This document shows, one piece after another, positions 56,527 through 64,000 of a stretch of 64,000 bases of DNA. The stretch covers positions 113,936 to 177,935 of the forward strand of contig CAIZNI010000029.1 of the NCBI GenBank assembly GCA_903934295.1, given 5' to 3'. The notes beneath the pieces are model-generated. The model was given only the letters and a program-made list of their open reading frames with translations. It made no database searches and was not told where the DNA came from. Numbering within the stretch: the first letter of the stretch is position 1; the number at the start of each line of letters is the position of its first letter. The DNA is from an uncultured beta proteobacterium. GTDB lineage: Bacteria; Pseudomonadota; Gammaproteobacteria; Burkholderiales; Burkholderiaceae_E. The translations under genes and the position numbers were made by a program.

Positions 56527-58608
56527 TCAGTGGGCCGACGGCCCGGATTCGGGAAGGAAGACCAGGTCGATCCGGGTGGTGACGCGGCGCGGACCGCTCA
56601 CCGCGAACCGCCAGACCAGCGCTGGCGCCGCACGCCGCCGGTCGAATTCGCGCGAGACCCAGCCGGCCGGCGGATCGTCCTGCCCGCACAGCACCTGCGC
56701 ACGCAGCACCTGCGCCGGCGCGTCGGCGCCGGACACCCGGATCGTCATGCGCACCGACCCGCGCTGCACCGCCACCGACCCGTCCTCGGCCAGCACCGGC
56801 TCGCAGTCCTCGGGCAACTGCCAGCACAGGCTCGCGCGGTGCGCGCCGCGGCAATCGATCTCGTCATCGACGGCAAGGCGGTTGGTGGCCGGCTCGAAAC
56901 ACACCCGGCGCCGATGGACGACCGGATCGGCGAGCCGTGCGTAGCCGTCGTGCTCGGCGTGCACCTGCTGCACCGGTTCGTCGAGCGCGTGCGCGAGGCA
57001 GCGGGTGACGGCCTTGCGCAACCACAGGAAGCTGCCGCCGGACACCGACTGGTCGAGCGCGTCGATCGTCACCGTGTTGTGCGCGGCGGTGGACCGGAAG
57101 TGGTCGCGCCAGTGCGGATCGGTGTGATACGCGAAGGTGCCCGGGTCGATCAGCAGTTCGTGGCCACCGGCCGACAGCGTGAGCGAGAGCGCGTCGGCAT
57201 GGCCATGGGCGGCAATCGACCGGTAGCCGAGCGGGCCGGCATCGAAGCCCGCCAGGACCTCGTCGGGCTGGCCGAAGCGCGCGCCCAGCAGGTAGTGGCC
57301 GCCGCACTCGAAGACGCGACGGCGCGGGCGCGGCGTTCGCGGCACGCGCGCGGCGAGTTCGGCCACCGCGACACAGGCCGGCTCGCCCAGCAGCCAACGG
57401 TTCCGGTCATCGGGGAACCCCGGTTTACCCGCGCTGGCGCCGGGCGCGCGATCCAGCCAGTCGGCGCGCCCGAACAGCACCGCCCCGCTGCCCAGCAGCG
57501 AAGCGAATGGCGACGCCGGCGCGCGCGGATCCCATCGCACAATGCGCGAATCATCGCTGTCGCCCAGCATCGGCAGATGGCCGCCCCAGTCGGTCAGCGC
57601 GGCAACGTACTCCATCATCGCCTCCAGGCGTTGCCAGAAGTCGGGCCCGACATCGAATCCATTGCGCCGCGCGAACAGCCCGCCGATCAGCATCATCTCC
57701 ATCACCGCGTGCTGGTACCACAGCGCCTGCTCGCGGTTCACGCCGTCGGGCGCGGTCTGCGCGAGCGACTCGCGCTCGAAGGTCGCCAGACCGAGCGTGC
57801 GCCAGCCGCTGCTCTCGGGCCACAGCGGCCAGGTGATCGCCGACACCGCCAGACCTAGCGTCTCGCCAAGCAGATGATTGTTTGCCGACGAGTGGCGCGA
57901 CAGCCAGCCGGCGATGAAGTGGGCGTGCTGGTGAACCGAGCGCAGCCAGCGCTCGCGAAACGCCGCGCCGGCCGCGTCGCGAAACAGCGGCGACGCGTCG
58001 CCACCCAGCAGATGCCAGGCGATCGCCCAGTTGACCAGGCGGATGCCGTGTTCCAGCGAACTGGTCCAGTTGGGGCCGAGCGGATACGGGCACTGCTCGA
58101 ACCACGAGTCGAGCAGCTGACGACAGCCCTGGGCATGGCGCGCGTCGCCGCCCAGGTGCCAGGCCTGGGCCAGCGTCACCAGTTCGAGGTGGCGATTGGG
58201 CTCCCACAGGTACTTGATGTCGCCACAAGCCTGCGCATCCCGATAGTCGATGCGCTTGCCGAAATGCAGGGGCACACGCCGCCCGGTCTTCGGATCGGTG
58301 TTCCAGTCGGGTGGAAAGCCCAGGTCGGCGTCGCGCAGCGCGAACACATCGAAGCGGCCGGCCAGGATCCGGTCGGCGGCGTCCCGGTAGGGCTGAGGAT
58401 CGAGGCCACCGGCCGGATCGGCCGCCCGCGGCAGCGCCGCGACCCAGGCAAGCCCGCTGCGCCCGACCGGTGGCCTCGGGCGCGCCAGCCCGTACCCGCG
58501 CGCCTGCAGCCGTGCGGCCACCGACTGACGCGTGCGCCAGGCGATCTCGACCCCACCCATCGCGCGCAGCCGGCGCCAGCGCCAGCCCAGCTTCACCAGC
58601 GCACTCAC
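56527..58608 (-). CDS. Heparinase II/III-like (alginate lyase fold) protein
   Basis: 693 residues. N-terminal alpha/alpha-toroid (about 95-400; NWTSSLEHGIRLVNWAIAWH, RHSSANNHLLGETLGL) and C-terminal heparinase II/III beta-sandwich (about 445-690; AAHGHADALSLTLSAGGHEL, DPGTFAYH, STAAHNTVTIDALDQS). No signal peptide is seen, although such lyases normally act on exported polymer; in EPS loci they may trim or modify the chain. GTG at 58608 overlaps the asnB-type stop by four bases. Confidence 0.88.
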   Translation of the reverse strand: MSALVKLGWRWRRLRAMGGVEIAWRTRQSVAARLQARGYGLARPRPPVGRSGLAWVAALPRAADPAGGLDPQPYRDAADRILAGRFDVFALRDADLGFPPDWNTDPKTGRRVPLHFGKRIDYRDAQACGDIKYLWEPNRHLELVTLAQAWHLGGDARHAQGCRQLLDSWFEQCPYPLGPNWTSSLEHGIRLVNWAIAWHLLGGDASPLFRDAAGAAFRERWLRSVHQHAHFIAGWLSRHSSANNHLLGETLGLAVSAITWPLWPESSGWRTLGLATFERESLAQTAPDGVNREQALWYQHAVMEMMLIGGLFARRNGFDVGPDFWQRLEAMMEYVAALTDWGGHLPMLGDSDDSRIVRWDPRAPASPFASLLGSGAVLFGRADWLDRAPGASAGKPGFPDDRNRWLLGEPACVAVAELAARVPRTPRPRRRVFECGGHYLLGARFGQPDEVLAGFDAGPLGYRSIAAHGHADALSLTLSAGGHELLIDPGTFAYHTDPHWRDHFRSTAAHNTVTIDALDQSVSGGSFLWLRKAVTRCLAHALDEPVQQVHAEHDGYARLADPVVHRRRVCFEPATNRLAVDDEIDCRGAHRASLCWQLPEDCEPVLAEDGSVAVQRGSVRMTIRVSGADAPAQVLRAQVLCGQDDPPAGWVSREFDRRRAAPALVWRFAVSGPRRVTTRIDLVFLPESGPSAH

Positions 58609-60491
58609 AGGCACTCGCGCTGCCAGATCTCGAGACTGAGCATCGTCCACAGCAGCTTCTCGTGATTGCGGGTGCCCGCGGCGTGCTCGGCCAGCACCCG
58701 GCGCAGCGCGGGCAGGCGGTAGTAGTCGCGGGTGCGCGAATCGACGCCCAGCAGATGCTCGTGCAGGTAACCCTTCATCGACCCGCGGAACCAGTCGCTC
58801 ACCGGCACCCGAAAGCCCACCTTGGGACGCTCGAGGATCTCGCGCGGCAGCAGCTGCGCCATTGCCAGCCGCAGCACCTGCTTGCCGGTGCCGCCGCGAA
58901 TCCGCCAACGGTCGTCGAGCGTCGACACGAAGGCGGCCAGCTCGTGGTCCATGAAGGGCATCCGGGCCTCGATCGAGGCGGCCATCGTCATCCGGTCGCC
59001 GCGTTCGAGCAGGTTGTCGGGCAGCCAGCTGGTCTGATCGAAGTGCAGGATCGCGCGCAACGCGCTGTTGCCCTCGCCGATGTCGAACGGAAAGTCCGAG
59101 GGCGGGAAATCGCGCGCGGGCGCGGGCGCCAGCGCCAGCAGCTCATCGAGGTCCGCCGGCGAGGCCGCCCCGAACCAGCGGATCATGCGCTGGCGCGGAT
59201 CGTCCAGTCCGAACGCGGCCAGCGCGGTGCGCAGCCGGCGCAGACCGAAGGGCAGCGCGCGCACCGCCGGCTCGATCAGCGAGCGGCGCAGCGCCACCGG
59301 CAGGCGCCGGTAGAGCGCGCCCACGCGTTCGGCGGCATGCTTCGGATAGCCCCCCAGCAGCTCGTCGGCACCCTCGCCGGTCAGCACCATCTTGACGCTC
59401 TGCGCGGCCTGCAGCGCGAGCAGGTGGATCGGCACATCGGACGGTTCGGCCACCGGCGCATCGCGAAACCGCACCAGTGCCGGCAGCTGGTCCATCAGGT
59501 CGCCCTGCGAGACGATCAGTTCGGTGTGACGGGTGCGGAAATGATCGGCGATCGAGCGGGCGTGGCGCAGTTCGCTGTAGGCGGCGTCGGCGAAGCCGAC
59601 CGAAAACGTGCTGACCGGCTCGCTCGCATGGCGCGACATCAGCGCCACCACCGCCGAGGAATCGATGCCGCCCGACAGGAAGGCGCCGAACGGCACGTCG
59701 CTCACCAGGCGGATGCGCACCGCTTCGTCGAGCCGCGCCAGAAAACCGGCCACGACATCGCCCGAGGCATCGGCGCCGGCGGGCGCGATGCGCGCCAGCC
59801 GGTCGGGCGGGCTGTACCAGCGGCGCTCGGTCAGGACACCGCGCGCCCAGATCGCGATCGAACCCGGCGCGAGCTTGCGCACGCCACGCAGCAGGGTCGC
59901 CGGCGCGGGCATGTAGCGATAGTCGAAGTAGTCGCGCAGACCGGCGAGATTGACCTCGGGCGGGTGGGCGCCGCTGGCGACGATCGCCTTGATCTCGGAG
60001 CCGAACAGCAGCAGTCCGTCGCGCTGCGCGATGAACAGCGGCTTCTTGCCGAAGCGATCGCGCGCCAGCAGCAGCCGCTCGCGCGGGGCATCCCAGATCG
60101 CGAACGCGAACATGCCGTGCAGGCGCTCGACGCAGTCGGCGCCCCATTGCTCATAAGCATGGACGATCACCTCGGTGTCGCTGCGGGTGCGAAACACATG
60201 GCCCAGGGCGAGCAGTTCCTCGCGCAGCGCCGCGAAGTTGTAGATCTCGCCGTTGAAGACGATCTGCACCGAGCCGTCCTCGTTGCCCAGCGGCTGGGCG
60301 CCGGCCTCAAGGTCGATGATCGACAGGCGCCGATGGGCCAGACCCACCCGCCAGGCGGCGTCACGCGTCGCGGCCAGGTGCACGCCCTCGCCGTCGGGGC
60401 CGCGATGGGCGATCGCCGCGGCCATCTCGCGCAGCGAGCGCTCCAGCGCGAAGCCGCTGGCGCGCACCACAATTCCGGCAATGCCGCACAT
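58605..60491 (-). CDS. Asparagine synthase-type amidotransferase (glutamine-hydrolysing)
   Basis: 628 residues. Class II glutaminase with nucleophile Cys2 (MCGIAGIV), AHRRLSIIDLEAGAQPLGNE, FNGEIYNF and RSDTEVIVHAYEQWG, and a synthetase domain with the PP-loop FLSGGIDSSAVVALM. The length and family match the amidotransferases often found in exopolysaccharide (exosortase A-associated) loci, where an amide may be formed on a sugar acid or peptide rather than free asparagine. Located between the heparinase-like and double glycosyltransferase genes. Confidence 0.92.
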   Translation of the reverse strand: MCGIAGIVVRASGFALERSLREMAAAIAHRGPDGEGVHLAATRDAAWRVGLAHRRLSIIDLEAGAQPLGNEDGSVQIVFNGEIYNFAALREELLALGHVFRTRSDTEVIVHAYEQWGADCVERLHGMFAFAIWDAPRERLLLARDRFGKKPLFIAQRDGLLLFGSEIKAIVASGAHPPEVNLAGLRDYFDYRYMPAPATLLRGVRKLAPGSIAIWARGVLTERRWYSPPDRLARIAPAGADASGDVVAGFLARLDEAVRIRLVSDVPFGAFLSGGIDSSAVVALMSRHASEPVSTFSVGFADAAYSELRHARSIADHFRTRHTELIVSQGDLMDQLPALVRFRDAPVAEPSDVPIHLLALQAAQSVKMVLTGEGADELLGGYPKHAAERVGALYRRLPVALRRSLIEPAVRALPFGLRRLRTALAAFGLDDPRQRMIRWFGAASPADLDELLALAPAPARDFPPSDFPFDIGEGNSALRAILHFDQTSWLPDNLLERGDRMTMAASIEARMPFMDHELAAFVSTLDDRWRIRGGTGKQVLRLAMAQLLPREILERPKVGFRVPVSDWFRGSMKGYLHEHLLGVDSRTRDYYRLPALRRVLAEHAAGTRNHEKLLWTMLSLEIWQRECL

Positions 60492-60528
60492 GGGTCAGGG
60501 CTCTTTCGCGGGGTCGCCGGGCAGCCGT

Positions 60529-62958
60529 CTAGAGACGGCTGTAGACGCCGAAGAAGTCGGTGGCCAGGCGTTCGACCGAGTAGGCCTCGCGCACCCGCCG
60601 GCGGGCCGCCTGCGCGATCGCCAGCGCAGCCGGACGGTCGTCGTGAACGCGGCGGATCGCCGCCGCCAGCGCCACCGGATCGCGCGGCGGCACGAGCAGG
60701 CCGTCGCGGCCGTGCGTGATCACCTCCGGTATCGCGCCCACCGGCGTGGTGATCGCCACCACGCCCGCCGCCATCGCCTCGAGCAGGCTGTAGGGCAGGC
60801 CTTCGCGCCAGGTCGGAAACACCAGCACATCGGCCTGCTGCCAGAGCCGCGCCTTGGCGTCACCGAACACCGGGCCGGGAAAGCTCACCTGCGCGGCAAT
60901 GCCCAGACGGGCGGCGTGCTCGCGCAGGCGCGCCTCGTCGGGCCCGCTGCCGGCGATGGTGAAGTGCGGCTGCAGGCCGTGTGCGTGCAGCGCGCAAACC
61001 GCGTCGAGGGCCTCGAAGAGTCCCTTGGCCTCGACGATCCGGCCGAGATAGACGAGTCGCAGCTGCGCGTACGACGAGGACGCGCTGCGCACCGGCTCGC
61101 CCGACTCGCCGGTCTCCACCGCGTTGGCGATCACCCGAGTGGACAGCGCCGGCATGAATCGCTGCCAGGCATCGCGCTCGACGCGACCCAGCAGCACCAC
61201 CTGGTCGGGCAGGCGCATCGCCAGGCGCAGCAGGGCAGCCAGGACCGGATTGCCGCGAGTGAACTCGGCCGGCAGCGCGCCGCCATGCACCTGGAACACC
61301 GTGCGCCGACGCAGCGCGCAGGCCACCAGCAGATAAGCCAGGTCGCGTCCGAAGGCCTTCGCGTCCATCGCGGTGTTCAGGTGGACGATGGCCGGCCGCT
61401 CGCGCAACAGAACGGCCGCGAGCTGCCAGGGCGAGACCGCCAGGCGCCACAGGCGCGCGAACGCGCCCTCGGTGAGACCGCGCCCGGTGGCCTGCGGGCG
61501 GCTCGCCGTGCGGCCTTCACTGCCGACCTGGAAATGCCGGACCCGGAAGTGCCGGCCGACCGGTGAGCCGATCAGCAATCTCAGGTGCGTGCTGATCCCG
61601 CTCACCGCCTCGAGGTGCGGGCCGAGCAGCAGGACGGTTCGCATGGGGATCGACGGCGCGGGCCTGGCATCCGGCCTGGCATCGGGTGCGGCGTCGGGCG
61701 TGATGTCGGGCGCGACATCCGCCGCAAGCGTCGGATCGACACCCGCGCGCGGCCGATCGGGGCAGCGGGGCGTCACGACCGTCCGGATCGCCGCCGCCAC
61801 GGTGTCCGCAAGCCCTTCGTAACCGCGATGCGCGAGCAGCCAGCCGCGTGCCGCGGCGGCGCGGGCGGCCAGCGCGGGATAGTCCCGGCGGATCGCCAGG
61901 ATCGCATCGGCGAAGGCGCCGGCCGCCATCGGCGCGCACACGCCGGCACCGGTGGCCTCGATCAGCGACTGCTGATCCGCAATGTCGTTGACCAGCGCAG
62001 GCAGACCGATCGCCAGGTACTCGACCGTCTTGGTGGGCGAGGAGACGTCGTACACCGGCCCGCGCGGAATCGCGGACACGCCCACATGGCAGCGGCGCGC
62101 CAACGCCCAGGCCTGCGCGCGCGGCATCGCATCGATGATCGAGACCCGGTCCTGCAGGCCCGCCTCGTGCACCCGCTGCATCAGCCATTCCCGATCGGCA
62201 GGCGAACCGGCCGAACCGACGAGGGTCAGCCGGCACGGCTGCGCGGCGTCGCGGCGGCGCAGTTCGTCCAGCACCTCGAGCAGGAAATCGAGCCGGCGCA
62301 CACGGTCCAGCGCGCCCAGGTAGACGAGCCGCAGGGGCTCATCGACGCCCGGCCCCGCGAGCGCGGCGAGCGGCGCCGGCAGCTCGGTCTCGTCGACCCC
62401 CATCGGCACCGGCACCAGCCCGCTGCGTCGCCCGGTGCGCTGCGCGAACTGCTCGGCCATGCGCTCGCTCTGCACGAACACCAGCCGCGCGCGCGGGATG
62501 ACGAAGCGATAGAGCAGCCAGCCGCTGCAGGCCGCCCGCAGCCGAAGCACGAGGCGGTGAGCCCGCCCCAGACCCGGCATCGCCGCACGGGCCCGATCGT
62601 CCTCGGGGAACGGGTACGAGGCCCAGTAGAGGACCGGCCGGCCATGGGGCCACAACAGGGCCAGCGCGGCGGTCAGGATCTTGTCACGCACCAGCAGCGC
62701 ATCGTAGGCCGAGGCGCGCGCGAGCCGGCGCAGGTCGTGGCGCAGCGCGCCCGCGTGGCGGGCTGGCGCCGAGCGCCCGGGGGCGTGGATGAAGGCCTCG
62801 CCGGCCGGCCACTGGTCGGGCGCTTCGGTCACCGGGCCCTGTCGGGTCGCCACCAGGTCGGTGGCGATGCCGCGGGCCGCCAGGCAGCGACCGATCAGCG
62901 CGAGGACGTCCGGCCGGGTCGTCGGGTAGGGGTCGCGAATGAAGTAGAGCAGCTTCAT
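60529..62958 (-). CDS. Fused double GT4 glycosyltransferase
   Basis: 809 residues containing two complete GT-B glycosyltransferases. Domain 1 (about 1-400) starts KLLYFIRDPYPTTRPDVLAL and has LRLVYLGALDRVRRLDFLLE and SSPTKTVEYLAIGLPALV. A Pro/Asp/Ala linker (about 401-438, with PDARPDARP repeats) follows. Domain 2 starts at Met439 with RTVLLLGPHLEAVSGISTHL and has LRLVYLGRIVEAKGLFEALD and WREGLPYSLLEAMAAGVV. The frame is continuous; the internal ATG at 61644 has no ribosome site. Two consecutive sugar transfers by one protein are inferred. Confidence 0.88.
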   Translation of the reverse strand: MKLLYFIRDPYPTTRPDVLALIGRCLAARGIATDLVATRQGPVTEAPDQWPAGEAFIHAPGRSAPARHAGALRHDLRRLARASAYDALLVRDKILTAALALLWPHGRPVLYWASYPFPEDDRARAAMPGLGRAHRLVLRLRAACSGWLLYRFVIPRARLVFVQSERMAEQFAQRTGRRSGLVPVPMGVDETELPAPLAALAGPGVDEPLRLVYLGALDRVRRLDFLLEVLDELRRRDAAQPCRLTLVGSAGSPADREWLMQRVHEAGLQDRVSIIDAMPRAQAWALARRCHVGVSAIPRGPVYDVSSPTKTVEYLAIGLPALVNDIADQQSLIEATGAGVCAPMAAGAFADAILAIRRDYPALAARAAAARGWLLAHRGYEGLADTVAAAIRTVVTPRCPDRPRAGVDPTLAADVAPDITPDAAPDARPDARPAPSIPMRTVLLLGPHLEAVSGISTHLRLLIGSPVGRHFRVRHFQVGSEGRTASRPQATGRGLTEGAFARLWRLAVSPWQLAAVLLRERPAIVHLNTAMDAKAFGRDLAYLLVACALRRRTVFQVHGGALPAEFTRGNPVLAALLRLAMRLPDQVVLLGRVERDAWQRFMPALSTRVIANAVETGESGEPVRSASSSYAQLRLVYLGRIVEAKGLFEALDAVCALHAHGLQPHFTIAGSGPDEARLREHAARLGIAAQVSFPGPVFGDAKARLWQQADVLVFPTWREGLPYSLLEAMAAGVVAITTPVGAIPEVITHGRDGLLVPPRDPVALAAAIRRVHDDRPAALAIAQAARRRVREAYSVERLATDFFGVYSRL
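61650..61740. repeat. Short degenerate repeats coding the glycosyltransferase linker
   Basis: Recurrent GGCATCCGGCCT/GGCATCGGGTGC/GGCGTCGGGCGT-like units of about 9-12 bases encode the Ala-Pro-Asp-rich linker between the two glycosyltransferase domains. Confidence 0.6.
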
Positions 62959-62974
62959 GCCGGGCACGCGGGCA

Positions 62975-64000
62975 TCAGATCGCGCCCAGCAGCGCCAGCA
63001 TCGCCGCCTCGTCGAGCGTCGGCGTTCCGGGCACGTCGCGCAGCAGGTACAGGCCCTTGGTGTAGACGGTCCGGGTCGGCAGGCCGACCCAGGGATCCCA
63101 GCGGTAGAGGCCGAACTTCTGCGGCAGGAAGGGCGCGCGATCGTTGTAGGCATTGGGACCGTCGCGGCTGGCGATCAGCGTCAGCGGACCGGTGCCCGAC
63201 GCCTTCCAGACCCGCAGATAGGGCGAGCGGGCGGCATCCCAGTGAAAGCGCACCTTCATCACGAAGTGGTGCCAGCGGTCGGTGGCCGGCGCGTTCTCCT
63301 GCCAGAGGGTCACCAGGCGTGTCTGCTCGCGCAGGGTCACCGCCGCCGGATTCCACAGCGACACCAGGCGCCAGGTGTTGTTGTTCACGAACAGATGAAA
63401 AGGCGAGTTTGTCTGGGTGTCTTCGACGTCAGGCGCGGCGTGGAAGTCGAGCAGCGAGACCTCGCCACCGCCCGCCTGCACCAGATCGGGGTCGAGCTTC
63501 ACCGCCCACGCCACCCAGTAATCGACCCCCTGGAGCAGGTTGGTGCCGTCGGTGGTCCAGTTCGCGGTGATCTCGCTGCGGTAGGTGTCGCCCGACATCG
63601 GAAACGTCTGGCCCAGGCGATGGCGGAAAGCGGCCCGCGAGGGGGTCAGCGGATCGGCGCCGCGCAGCAAGGCGTAGTCGCCCCCGGCACCCAGGATGCC
63701 GGGCTCGGCGACGTCGGCCAGGACTCGGTTGGGACCGGACACCTGGCTCACCGCATTCGAGGGGCGCAGCTGCGCCAGGGGCAGCCGGGGATCCACCCAG
63801 TAGATCACCCGGGGGTCGGAGCGAATCGGCGCGATGGCCGGAGCGGGAGCGGGGGCCGGCGCCGGGGCGGGCGCGGGCGCAGGGGCCGGGGCGGGTGCAG
63901 GAACCGGGGCAGGCGCGGGGACCGGGGCAGGCGCGGGAACCGGGGCAGGTGCAGGGACCGGGGCGGGCGCGGGGACCGGTGCGGGCGCGGGGACCGGGGC
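62975..64000 (-). CDS. Polysaccharide lyase with Pro-Ala-Val-rich linker (N-terminus beyond window)
   Basis: The C-terminal about 275 residues form a concanavalin-like lyase domain of the heparin lyase I/alginate lyase type: DTYRSEITANW, DYWVAWAVKLDPDL, SPFHLFVNNNTWRLVSLW, HHFVMKVRFHWD and FGLYRWDPW. Upstream the frame stays open to the window edge as PVPAPA/PAPA repeats (from about 63840), a spacer typical of secreted or surface proteins. A GTG at 63808 is probably internal. It would cleave uronic-acid-containing polymer, likely the exported EPS. It lies 16 bases upstream of the double glycosyltransferase. Confidence 0.82.
   Translation of the reverse strand, partial: APVPAPAPVPAPAPVPAPAPVPAPAPVPAPAPVPAPAPAPAPAPAPAPAPAPAPAIAPIRSDPRVIYWVDPRLPLAQLRPSNAVSQVSGPNRVLADVAEPGILGAGGDYALLRGADPLTPSRAAFRHRLGQTFPMSGDTYRSEITANWTTDGTNLLQGVDYWVAWAVKLDPDLVQAGGGEVSLLDFHAAPDVEDTQTNSPFHLFVNNNTWRLVSLWNPAAVTLREQTRLVTLWQENAPATDRWHHFVMKVRFHWDAARSPYLRVWKASGTGPLTLIASRDGPNAYNDRAPFLPQKFGLYRWDPWVGLPTRTVYTKGLYLLRDVPGTPTLDEAAMLALLGAI
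63841..64000. repeat. 18-base-scale repeats coding a PVPAPA linker
   Basis: CGGGGCAGGCGCGGGGAC-like units repeat about every 18 bases to the window end; on the minus strand they encode hexapeptides of the PVPAPA type in frame with the lyase domain. The array continues outside the window. Confidence 0.8.

Noticed and set aside
60529..61644. Second glycosyltransferase domain as a separate gene starting at 61644
   Set aside because: No stop codon separates it from the first domain and no ribosome site precedes the internal ATG, so a fused protein is simpler.
62975..63808. Polysaccharide lyase starting at the GTG at 63808
   Set aside because: The frame continues upstream without a stop as Pro-Ala-Val repeats to the window edge, so the GTG is most likely internal and the gene partial.

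Overview
The window is uniformly GC-rich (around 70% G+C by eye) and densely coded, with high G/C at third codon positions. Gene content suggests a betaproteobacterium of the order Burkholderiales. This is inferred from three orphan Bug/TctC-type periplasmic receptors, a metX-metW pair, YaeQ, EttA, a GlpR/GlpD pair and an EpsL/EpsF/EpsG-type exopolysaccharide locus. No rRNA, tRNA, CRISPR array, insertion sequence or phage gene was recognised.

Left part (1-10.5 kb): a leftward set of metallo-beta-lactamase-fold hydrolase, Bug receptor, AidB-like acyl-CoA dehydrogenase, CaiB-type CoA transferase and a molybdopterin oxidoreductase cut by the window edge. It looks like one operon for activating and oxidising an unidentified organic acid. 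It is followed by an enoyl-CoA hydratase, a beta-hydroxyacid dehydrogenase, an HSL-type esterase and a GMC oxidoreductase. From 10.6 to 24.7 kb come YaeQ, an alpha-carbonic anhydrase with a long charged N-terminal extension, a serine-protease-fold PDZ protein without two of its three catalytic residues, SDR/MFS/cyclase genes, an LpxR-like outer membrane protein with a serine hydrolase and a DUF169 protein, a SEC-C protein coupled to fatty-acid genes, and glpD.

Middle part (24.8-45.5 kb): glpR divergent from glpD with an apparent operator, a SUI1/YciH factor, two more Bug receptors, a degenerate C-methyltransferase-like protein, a FrnE/DsbA protein, an AMP-forming ligase followed by a complete NMT1-type ABC importer, a LysR regulator, an EEP-family phosphatase, EttA, an enoyl-CoA hydratase, and metX-metW-DUF3429 preceded by a strong promoter, a SAM-II riboswitch and a terminator-like hairpin. 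A gamma-glutamyltranspeptidase homologue and a zinc-ribbon methyltransferase follow.

Right part (45.5-64 kb): an exopolysaccharide locus in three blocks. The first, leftward, holds EpsL-like beta-barrel, VanZ-like and Wza-like export genes. The second, rightward, holds the priming glycosyltransferase, flippase, EpsF, EpsG and a Wzy/ligase-like polymerase. The third, leftward, holds a polysaccharide lyase cut by the right edge, a fused double glycosyltransferase, an asparagine-synthase-type amidotransferase, a heparinase II/III-like protein and a GT4 glycosyltransferase. Together they can initiate, extend, flip, polymerise, export and trim a surface polysaccharide.

Recurrent features are 1- or 4-base stop/start overlaps inside operons, and short GC-rich tandem repeats or hairpins where convergent genes meet.
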